Assembly (NCBI GenBank): GCA_024195585.1
Contig: SWBL01000039.1
Location: forward strand, 124,001-188,000
Direction of reading: 5' to 3'
From: Aureobasidium sp. EXF-3400
Taxonomy: Eukaryota; Ascomycota; Dothideomycetes; Dothideales; Saccotheciaceae
DNA: 64,000 bases
A program made the translations under genes and the position numbers. The notes below the pieces were generated by a model. That model was not told the origin of the DNA. It did no database searches and worked only from the letters and a program-made list of their open reading frames with translations. The number at the start of each line of letters is the position of its first letter. Position 1 is the stretch's first letter. Shown piece after piece: positions 17,429 to 26,386 of this stretch.

Positions 17429-19318
17429 ATGTCTCCCAAAGCACGAGTTCTCATCTACGTGCTACGCCGCGACCTACGACTTGCCGACAACCCTGTCTTC
17501 CACGAGGTGTCACGACTCTTCCAGCAGTCACAGCACCCGTTCACCCACTTTCTTCCCGTCTTCACATTTCCGGCCAACCAGCTCGAGGTATCTGGCTTCA
17601 TACCAGACTCCTCGAAAAAGTCGCCATACCCAGAAGCCAGAGCCCCAGTCAGTGGCTTCTGGCGATGTGGCAAGCTCAGGGCCAAGTTCCTGGCCGAAAG
17701 TGTGTGGGACTTGAAGAAGGACTTGAAAAAGGTTGGCAGTGATCTCCAAGTACGCGTTGGTACCGTTCACGATGCGGTCCAGAGCATACTACAAAGCTAC
17801 AAGGAGAACAACGAAGTGGACATTGCAGGTGTTTGGATGACCAACGAGGAAGGTGTCGAAGAGAAGAGAGAAGAGAAGGATGTCAGGAAGTTGTGCAACA
17901 AGTTCGGCGCAGAGTTCAAGCTTTGGCAGGACGAGAAATACCTCGTGGATGAGTATGCATTGCCCCAAAACTCGTTGCTTGATACACATAACTGACAAGG
18001 ACAACTTAGCCGCGACATTCCACTCGACGACCCGCGTAAGCTGAGCGACGTGTTCACTGCGTATAGAAAGACCGTGGAGCCTCTGAGATCTGCACCGCGC
18101 AAGGTCATCCCGGCTCCTTCCACTCTGCCGCCTCTCCCCGAACACATTCCTGCACAATCCGAGCCCTTCGAGATCCCGGATTCCCTGGAAGGCATCATGT
18201 CAGCCTTGACCAAACCACTTGCAGATGATATGGGCATCCCGGATATGCCAAGCTGGCCTGAAGGAGCAAAGTCGGCACATCCATACGTGGGTGGTTCTAA
18301 ATCAGGACACGAACGCATCGATCATCTCATCGAAAGTGGTAGCATGTCCGCATACAAGGACACTCGCAACGGAATGTTGGGCCAGGACTTCAGCACAAAA
18401 CTCTCTGCATGGTTGGCTCTCGGATGTTGCACAGCCCGTGAGGTACACTGGAAGCTGATCGATTTCGAAGACGGCAAGACACCGCTAGGCAAGGGTGCTC
18501 CAGGATACGGCAAGGGCGAAAACAAGGGCACAGCCGCTGTACGCTTCGAACTCTTGTGGCGAGATTATATGCGCCTCTGTACACGCAAGTTTGGCCCTCG
18601 CCTTTTCCGTGTAGAGGGCTTCAGAAACGACCAGAACGCCTCATGGAAGTACATCTCTAGCCCCTTCAGCGACTCGACCAGCAAGAAGAACAAAGGTGGA
18701 AGCAATGACGACGCAACCGCAGCAGCTGTAATGCGCTTTATCACAGGCAGAACAGGCACTGGACTCATTGATGCCAGTCAGCGCGAACTCTTCTTGACCG
18801 GATACACCTCAAACCGTGCAAGACAGAACGTCGCAAGCTACCTGTCCAAACATCTCGGAGTGGATTGGCGTATCGGTGCTGAGTGGTACGAATGCAACCT
18901 GATTGACTACGATCTCTCGAGCAACTGGGGCAACTGGCAATACGTGGCCGGTGTAGGCAACGACCCTCGCGGCGAATCGCGCGTTTTCAACCCTATTAAG
19001 CAAGCTCTGGACTACGACTCGCAGGGAGAATACATCCGCACATGGGTAGCCGAACTCAAGGACGTAAAAGTAGGATCCCAAAGCGAAGGCACACAAGACC
19101 CGCAGAATTTGATGGGTGTCTTCCAGGCGTGGAAGTTGCCAGAGGAAGAAAAGAAGAGATTGGGCATCCAATCTGTAGAGTGGGTGCAGAAGCCTCTGGT
19201 AAAGATCGACTTCTCGCTCAACAGACGAGGTGGCGGTAGCAAACGTGGTCGTGGTAATGGACGCGGTGGCCGTGGAGGCGGTCGTGGTGGAAAACAAGAG
19301 AGAAGAGGTAACGCCTGA
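17429..19318 (+). CDS. Cryptochrome DASH (photolyase/cryptochrome family)
   Basis: Exons 17429-17952 and 18010-19318 join to 610 aa. The N-terminal photolyase domain starts at VLIYVLRRDLRLADNPVF. After the intron the FAD-binding helical domain holds AYKDTRNGMLG, the segment GRTGTGLIDASQREL and SNWGNWQYVAGVGNDPR, all DASH-type. It binds FAD and probably MTHF; DASH enzymes repair cyclobutane dimers in single-stranded DNA and some act in light signalling. The C-terminal tail of about 30 residues is an RGG-type Gly/Arg repeat (GRGNGRGGRGGGRGG), which suggests RNA or ssDNA binding. The start at 17429 gives the compact N-terminus usual for fungal DASH proteins. No organelle signal is evident. Confidence 0.93.
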
Positions 19319-20553
19319 GAAGGCATATGCATGAGCGTCTTTTGCAGCTATAGGTGAACAACCCACAATATCCTTAATTTCACCGACAGTCTAGTTCCCC
19401 AGAATCTCTTCCGCCGTTCATAGACTGTTATAGCTGTTGATTCCTGTGGCTCCAGCATAGTATGTGGTCACTCGTGCTTGGAGGTTGCAATGTGCCGTGT
19501 ATGTTTCGTTCGTACAAGTCTTACCTCCCCATGTGCAAAGATATGTCACGCGTATAGCTATAGAAATGCACAGTTCCTTTAGCAGATAGGGAGTATCCAC
19601 TGAGAGTCGTGATGTGATCGACTCTCTGCGGACTCTGCTGCCGTCTGGAAAGGATTGTGCATTTTGACGGCTCTGCGGCGCCTGTGAGTTGTCGTGAGAG
19701 TGGCTTGGAGTGACAGAATTTAGCACATGGGGAGGTAGGTAAGATCCATAAGTCGAGGTACGGTCAGAAGCACAACAGCCTATCACGTTTGATACGAGAG
19801 GCTCTGGTGTGAGTATGGAGCACGAAAGTACCGTCGAAACCACGACTTAGTACCCTCGTGCTTTTCGAGAGCAACAGAGACTCTTATAGGCAGTATATGG
19901 CGTGACTGAGTCACTAGAACGAGACCCTACATAATCGCAGGATCTGTTATTGGCTATTCCTTACAGACGAGTGATCGAGAGAGAGAGAGAGAGAGCACCT
20001 TCGGTGCCGCCTGGAATCGATTTGAGCACTGATGGCCGCGAATGATCAACTCAACTCTCCTATCGAATCCTTGGGAAGGCATCTCAGACAACAAGCACAG
20101 CATTGGTAGCTTCTACAGCTCAGGATACAGAGACGCGGCCTATTAAAGATAATGATCTGACAGTGTAGCTCTGCGTGGACAATTGGAGCTCAGAGCTAAG
20201 AGATGATATAGACATAACTGCGGGGTTAGTCGCCACACATGGCAACTCTACACGATGGACACAGACACAACAAGCACCCACAAAGAGAGGAGGGATAACT
20301 CAAGCAAAGTCGCTAGGCAGCCAAATAACGAGGATTCCTCATCATCCTCCAAATACGGTTGATCGTATGGCAGCGGCGTATCCGGGACCGCGGATCCGGA
20401 GCATCTGATGATGGATGCTAGCCGCGCGGAGACGGGAACGTCAAATCTCGTCATCGCTTGGCCCCATTACGCTGACATTCCGCCTTCTCTGGAAGTAGCT
20501 AAATAGGCAGCCAAACCTCTGCTGCTCGAAAGCTTTCCATCCCATTAGCAAAC
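19319..20553. other. Intergenic region between cry-DASH and the fasciclin gene
   Basis: 1.2 kb without a supported gene. It contains a GA microsatellite (19977-19995) immediately followed by a small GCACC/GGTGC hairpin, and a TATA-like CTAAATAGG at 20499-20507, about 50 bp before the fasciclin ATG. Short frames on both strands show no domain. Confidence 0.45.
19977..20007. repeat. GA dinucleotide microsatellite plus short hairpin
   Basis: About nine and a half GA units (19977-19995) run into GCACC-TTC-GGTGC (19995-20007), a 5-bp stem with a 3-nt loop. A GAGA tract upstream of a gene can be a nucleosome-free promoter element, or may be only a polymorphic repeat. Confidence 0.7.
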
Positions 20554-22056
20554 ATGAGGTTCTCACACATCCTTCCTCTGGCTGCCTTGAGCGCTGCATT
20601 CGTTGTTCCCGACGAGCAGGTGTTCAGCGAACTCTCAATCGATACCACCACTCACGCTCGTGCAAACCAGGGAGCCTGGTCAGAGCAGGTTCTCTCTGAG
20701 CTGAAGAACGACTTTGCTGAAGCCGAGAAGGGCATCAAAGAAGCATCAAACGATGCCAAGCATGCTCTCGATGAAGCCTTCAGCTCTGCTTCGGACTTTG
20801 GAAGCTCAATGACAACCAAGTTCCAAGAGACCGCTTTCGACGCCAAGTCATGGTTCGAGTCTGCTGCCAACAGTGCATACGATGCTTTGGACAGCCACGG
20901 TGACCACCCGCATCCTCCTCATCACGGCCCACCTCATCACGGGGACGATCCTCACCATGGAGGCCCACACCACGGCCACAAGCCCAATGAGACTGTCTGG
21001 CAATTGCTTAGCTCTTCCAAGTACACTGAGAAGTTCTCCAAGCTTATTAGCGAGTACCCTGATCTGGTCGAAAAGCTCAACTCCACCGGCTCTGGAAATT
21101 TCACGATCTTCGCACCGAAGGACACTGCCTTCCCGGATCACCCTCCTCACCACAAGCCAAGCAAGGAGATGATCAAGAAGTTCATCGAGTACCACATCAG
21201 TGACGACTTCTATCCTGCGGGCCGTGTTTTAATTACTCACACGATTCCAACTTTATTGGAGGGTTCGCATTTGCCTGGAAAAGCCGCTCAGAGACTCAGC
21301 GTGCATCTCGGTCTCAGAGGTCTGACCATCAACTTCTACTCTCGTGTTGTTGCCGTCAACATCTTCGGTACAAACGGAGTCATCCACGGAGTCGACAACC
21401 TCCTCATTCCTCCTCCAAAAGCCTTCAAGATTATCGACCTTCTGCCTTCTGAGTTCTCCACCTTCGAGTTGGCTCTCGGCAAGACTGGTCTCCTTGATGC
21501 TTACAACAGCACTGATCACCCCAGCGGTACTCTGTTCGCTCCTTCCAACTTCGCCTTCCAGAAGCTTGGCCCTAAGATTAACGGATTCCTGTTCAGCGAG
21601 TACGGTCGCAAGTACCTTAAGGCTTTGATCCTTTACCACGTAAGTAAACCAAGTCCGTGGAGATTACCTAACAATGCTGACTGAATTTAGACCGTTCCCG
21701 ACAATGTTCTGTACAGCGATGCTTTCATCAAGGCTGAGGGACTTGATGGTATCCCCAAGGGTCACTGGCATGTCGACCTTCCTACTGCTCTCGAGGACCA
21801 CTCGTTGTCGATTGACGTAGGAAGATACGGTGGCTTGATCGACATCAAGGTCAACGCCTTCTCTCGTGTCAGTGTGCAGGATGGTATTGCCTCGGACGGA
21901 GTTATCCAGGTTGTCAGCGACGTCTTGATTCCTCCCAAGAAGCTTGGTAGCGCCAAGTTCAGAAGCACCAACTGGTTCGGCTCTGAGAAGGAGCTCAGCC
22001 TCGAGGAGTTCAAGGCTCGCTTCGAGCCTCACGTCCAGAGAATGATTGACCTTTAA
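20554..22056 (+). CDS. Secreted fasciclin (FAS1) domain protein with His-rich linker
   Basis: Exons 20554-21639 and 21691-22056 give 483 aa. A signal peptide (MRFSHILPLAALSAAFVV) is followed by an amphipathic Ala/Glu-rich helical region (about 45-112). Residues 115-142 contain 12 histidines in HH pairs separated by Pro/Gly/Asp (PPHHGPPHHGDDPHHGG), a likely metal-binding strip. Two FAS1 domains follow: first from NETVWQLLSSS with FTIFAPKDTAF and the GVIHGVDNLLIPP closing motif, second from IIDLLPSEFSTFELAL with TLFAPSNFAF and IQVVSDVLIPP. FAS1 domains mediate cell-cell or cell-matrix adhesion. There is no GPI tail, so the protein is probably secreted or loosely wall-bound. The intron splits the second FAS1 domain. 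Confidence 0.9.
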
Positions 22057-22646
22057 AGTAGAGGCGAGACCTCGCTCTTGTAATATGATCATACGATCTT
22101 TTATGATTAGTTAGTTAGCTAGCTGGGCAGCAGTGACCATCAAGGCGCATGTATCCATCCAGAATAGCATCAAGTTTTTCCTTTTCAATCCTTAGTCCAG
22201 ACACTTAATTGGCGATGGTATTTGGTCGGCCATGTTCTAGTGGCTTAGGATGTCGTAGTGGAGTACACACACTGCCCAGAGAACACCGTCTACATGATGA
22301 TATGAATATTTGTCCATAGAGGTTCTCTTCGCAGATGTGCTTTGATAGACGAGCAAGGTGTGAGTGAAGAAGTCAGGGCCCCAGTTTTCGTGGACCTCTG
22401 CGAATGGCGACGCGTGATTGGCCGAGTACGCCGGAAGTCTAGACACGCAGCGGACCAAGTTTTGTGCACCCAGCAGCAGCAACAGCAACAGCATCCAGAC
22501 TCGTCGTCTTCAGTCCAGTCTGGCAAGCAGGACAGGTCAGCATCTCTGTCGTCAAGTCAATTGTCTTACGACTGCGGCATAGACACGACAACAACACCAG
22601 TCAATTTACAATGGTCGCCCACCTTCACCCGCGTTCGCGGTCCACC
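22057..22646. other. Region upstream of the small hypothetical gene
   Basis: Between the fasciclin stop and the ATG at 22647. A CAG/CAA tract (22471-22492) and polypyrimidine stretches suggest a 5' leader. A longer open frame on the plus strand covers the repeat but runs out of frame through the next gene. No independent gene seen. Confidence 0.4.
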
Positions 22647-23021
22647 ATGTCGCTCTTCAGCGGCTGTCTCGCCATTTGCTTTGCTGTTGTTGCAGCTCCT
22701 CACGTCCTTCCGTGTCCCGTCGACAAGACGCAACTCGCCGACAGTGCTTCATCAGATGGCGAGCCCCGACGCCGCAGACGCCGCAAGCAATCCGCTCCGC
22801 CTCCCGACTCGGACCAAAAAGACGACGACGACATCACCAACATCAACGACATGGGCCGTCCGAAGCGCGAGTGTCCCGTACCCAAACCCAGCGGTCTCAT
22901 AGGCCAAGTCATGGGCTTCAAGCCTCACGAGCAACGCCAAAATCCCACAATCATCATTCAGACACTGCGAGATCGACACAACACCCAAGACATAGACTCT
23001 TCGAGCGACAAGTCTTTGTAA
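22647..23021 (+). CDS. Small hypothetical protein with N-terminal hydrophobic segment
   Basis: 124 aa from the ATG at 22647, which has the best start context (CCACCATGTC); an upstream in-frame ATG at 22611 would add 12 aa. The protein begins MSLFSGCLAICFAVVAAPHVLPCP, a signal-anchor-like segment ending in Cys-Pro. A basic block (RRRRRRK) and an acidic disordered part follow, then a short region RPKRECPVPKPSGLIGQVMG that reads like a conserved motif. I do not recognise the family with certainty. No intron is seen. The 3' end is 56 bp from the 3' end of the convergent GH28 gene. Confidence 0.6.
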   Translation: MSLFSGCLAICFAVVAAPHVLPCPVDKTQLADSASSDGEPRRRRRRKQSAPPPDSDQKDDDDITNINDMGRPKRECPVPKPSGLIGQVMGFKPHEQRQNPTIIIQTLRDRHNTQDIDSSSDKSL

Positions 23022-23077
23022 ACCTCCGTCTGGAACAACTTCAACATGCATAATATACTAGACGCTCTGCCAAATAT

Positions 23078-24733
23078 CTACGAGCAACCACTTCCCGATA
23101 GGCCGTGCACTCCTCCAGCCGAGATATAGCTGCAACTGCCAGTCCCTGTGCTCGTCGAGTTTTCCGCCGTCGTCAGTGTGACATTGTCAAAACTGATGTT
23201 GAAGCACGGGTGTACCTTCGAGCAACTGACGCTCGCTGTACGGTTCTTCGACTCCTTGCCCGACAGCCACCCGGTGAAGTTGGCAAAAGCAATGTTACTC
23301 ACATCCATCAAGCTTGAGCCTGCATAGCTGCCGTTGTCGCCCGAGTTCTGGTTGATGGTTGGCCCTGCATCTGCCCCTTCGACTTGGAAGTTTGAGAAGA
23401 CAACATTGCGGACAGACCCCCACCCACCTCCTCGAGGCAGACCGGCGTTCTCATAAAACCCGTTCGCCGAAGGGTCCTGTGGAACCAACGCTCCAACCCA
23501 CGTCTTGATGAGCACTGAGCCATGCATGTCTTCGTTCCATCGGATGATCTGGCTCAGACTTAGTAGCCACCTAGTCCCGCTCGACCAACATGCGACTTAC
23601 CTTCACGTCATCCACGACCACGTTCTCAACCGTGTTGTCCTCGAGGTATTGTCCAAGACTACCAATCGCCATACCATTTCCACCTCTGCATGTGGCATTC
23701 TGGACAAAAATGTTGGAAGATCTAGGTTTGATTGCGATGCAATCGTCACCTCCTAGTTGTTGTATCATAATTAGTCATACCGATGATTGACATGAAATGG
23801 CCAAACTTTATGCGAGCATACCTTGATAGACAAAGTTCTGCAGAGAGTCAGCCTAATGTCTTGTATATCGGATATCATCTTACTCACCGTGAGACGAATG
23901 TTCTTCGAATCCATCGTATCTTCAGAAAGTCAGTACATGTCTTGTATGTCAAACCTGGTCGTTCTTACCAAACCCGTCTGTGTTCTGTACCCAATTCTGG
24001 CTTGAATTTGCTTTTGTTGCAGTCGCGTTGCAGTACAGTTCATCTACCCAGACGTCTGTGCCATTCATGATATTAAACGACCAAAGCGGCGGGTCAATGA
24101 TGAAAAACTTCTTCACTGTCACGTCTGAGACGTTCCACAGGACAAATGGCATTGGTCGTCCAGGCACCGTATGACCTGCTTCTGCCGTATACCTTTCTCA
24201 AAGTGAGTAAAATAGCTCGAGCACTCAAGCGGACTAGGACTCACCAGGTATCACCATTGCCATGAATTCCTCCTGTTCCATACCCGTTGATGCGTATATG
24301 ATCACCTGTCAGGATAAACGAGGCGGCGTGGTTCTGGAACGCAATTGGATAGGTGGAGCTGTTTTGTCTCCAGTAGTCGATATCAGGCGAGAACTGGTAT
24401 CCTATCAGCACTTTGTGCTTCACTGTACTAGCGCCAACTATTGCTTACAGTCCAGATACCTCCCCAGTTGATGTCGACATTGTTGACTACGGGATTGAGC
24501 TTCGAAGCAATATAGTAGTTCTGGCCTTCTGGAAATACTATGTCGCCTCCATGACCACATTTGTTGAATGCTTTGAGGATGTTGGGTACATCGTCGGTGG
24601 TACCTCCGTTGGCGAGAACAGTGCATTGAGGCCGGTTTCCGACTTTCGAATAATGGACACCTCCACCAAGTACACCAGCAGATGCAATTGGAGAGACGAG
24701 TGCAAGAATCGTCCAAAGATTGATTGCGCCCAT
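23078..24733 (-). CDS. Secreted glycoside hydrolase family 28 exo-acting pectinase (Rgx/exopolygalacturonase-like)
   Basis: Seven exons (24733-24449, 24393-24245, 24192-23969, 23919-23888, 23837-23822, 23752-23601, 23548-23078) keep frame to 442 aa. A signal peptide (MGAINLWTILALVSPIASA) precedes a right-handed beta-helix. GH28 landmarks are NTDGFD (215-220) and GGDDC with the Asp pair 238-239. The usual GHG motif reads GNG (N261) and the usual RIK reads LIK (L299, K301). Such changes are known to me in the exo-type clade annotated as RgxA/B/C or galacturan 1,4-alpha-galacturonidases, so it is probably an exo-enzyme trimming galacturonic acid or rhamnogalacturonan ends. Exons 4 and 5 are only 32 and 16 nt. 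A secreted role in plant-wall degradation is inferred. Confidence 0.88.
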
Positions 24734-25179
24734 CTTCTTCAGAGCAAAAGGCGAATTAGATTGTGTCAGCCACTTTCAAAGGTAATTCATACTTCTTATA
24801 TACGCTTTCCAAACTGCAGCGACTCCTCACAGAGAGCGGCTCACATAAGGAGATGTAATTTTGCTCCAATCATTTCAAATGCCACTCTGCAGCATCCTCG
24901 TAGATCCCATGCGGAGAAGTGCTTTTGAAGAGACAAGATCTTCATACACACGAACAAGCCTCGTGGAAGCAAGCCTCTTGCTCGGCATGAAACACACCGA
25001 GCTGGTGACAAGAAAGGTACGGGTGAGGCTCAAAAGGGAAGGAAGTGATTGCGGGGGAATGTGCCATGACGTAGCGTGTTTTCTGCAAGGCACCACGACT
25101 TTGAACACTCCATGATCTAGAGTACATCCTGTTAAACACCAATTCTACATACCGACATACTCGAATTGATACATACAAC
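24734..25179. promoter_or_regulatory. Divergent GH28 / thioredoxin-like promoter region
   Basis: 446 bp between divergent start codons. No coding sequence is seen. A TATA-like TTATATACG lies near 24796-24804, about 65 bp upstream of the GH28 ATG on its strand. CreA-type SYGGRG sites were not searched exhaustively. Confidence 0.3.
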
Positions 25180-25830
25180 ATGGTAGCTGCATCATTGACG
25201 AGATCGCGATTCGTGGTAACCCTGCCACGAAGCTACATCCAAACCTTCACGCGAGCATACACTGCCACAGCACCCAAAAAGGCAGCAAAGAACCGTCTCT
25301 ACAACTCGTAAGCATTGATCCCAAACTCCTAGACCAAAACTCGAGAATTCTAACAGGAAAACAGCGTACGCTACGAAGATGAATTCGAAACCCTAAACTT
25401 GCTTTCGGCGAGCAGTCGTATACCTCTCATTACCCTCTGGTCCGCATCGTGGTGTCCATCCTGCAAAGTGATCTCACCATTACTCAAGGAGCTCATCAAT
25501 GAAGGCGTTGGAGAAGCTCAAGGTGGTGTTTCTTATGCAGAGATTGAGCTCGATTCGCCAACTCTGGGAGGCTTGGCTCTTAAATATCAGGTTGGTTTGA
25601 TCTGTCCACCACTAGAGGCCAGAGCGATGTATTGACAGTGACAGGTTAACTCACTACCCACACTATTGGCCTTTGATAGGCAAGAGGCACAGTTGGAGAC
25701 TAAGATTCACAAGGTGGACGACATGAAGAACAGGCAGTTCTTGATCAATTGGATTGAGACAGAGGCCAAGCGTCATGGTGAAGGAGGTGCTGGCGGAAGC
25801 AGCTTGTTCGGCTTGTTTGGACGACGCTGA
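25180..25830 (+). CDS. Thioredoxin-domain protein, probably mitochondrial
   Basis: Exons 25180-25307, 25365-25590 and 25645-25830 give 179 aa. The first 43 residues are Arg/Ser/Thr-rich without acids (SLTRSRFVVTLPRSY), a likely presequence. The thioredoxin fold starts at FETLNLL, with active site W72-CPSC (73-76) after ITLWSAS, and the cis-Pro loop VNSLPTLLAF follows the second intron. The C-terminus ends in a Gly-rich segment and LFGLFGRR. CPSC is atypical for a classical thioredoxin (CGPC), so the partner and redox role are unknown; this is a fungal thioredoxin-like family rather than Trx1/Trx3. The second donor is GTTGGT, a less common sequence. Confidence 0.82.
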
Positions 25831-26386
25831 TCGCATGGACCAAAGAGCGTGAAATTCACATCAACGTCAATCGATAGTACACGACCCAAAGAGCTGTTCT
25901 TGTCGACGATGGAACCGCAATGACTTCTGGAGATGTTGATGGATAGACAGTCCTTGCCCATGAGACTCAAATAGCGCCGTTGGTCTTGCGGCCAACGAGC
26001 CACAGTCACGATCAATCCTGACAAGAAACGTATAGAGAAAGACAACAAGGGTATATATATATGGTCTAATAAGCGAACAACGAGTTTTCAGCCAGCCAGA
26101 AGGGGTTGACGATGAAGAAGGCAAATATCATTAATGCACCACACAAAAAAACGCCGCATGAACGAACCAACTCATCCCTACTTTTTCTTTCGTCAGACAT
26201 GATCAGATGGTCTTTCGACCATTCTTCCAGCAAAACAACCTTCAGCAAGACATTACGCAATCTTCGTCAACAATCGTGCGGAACAAATAAGAAAGACACA
26301 ATTAGAGGACCGCAGATGAGGGTATCAATATGCAATCGAACCAGGACAGAAAGCGCCTATGCTTCTCTCGTACGAGATGTCGACAA
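25831..26386. other. Convergent 3' intergenic region
   Basis: Between the 3' ends of the thioredoxin-like gene and the Zn2Cys6 gene. A short TATA run (TATATATATGG) near 26050 is present. One small minus-strand frame (26066-26260) ends in a hydrophobic stretch but lies in the expected 3' UTR; it is not called. Confidence 0.4.

Noticed and set aside
19977..20007. GA repeat as a possible mobile-element end or CRISPR-like array
   Set aside because: Single uninterrupted dinucleotide run with no spacers or target-site duplication; it is a microsatellite.
26066..26260. Small minus-strand frame with a hydrophobic stretch downstream of the Zn2Cys6 gene
   Set aside because: Lies in the expected 3' UTR of a same-strand gene, with no start context or family; too weak to call.
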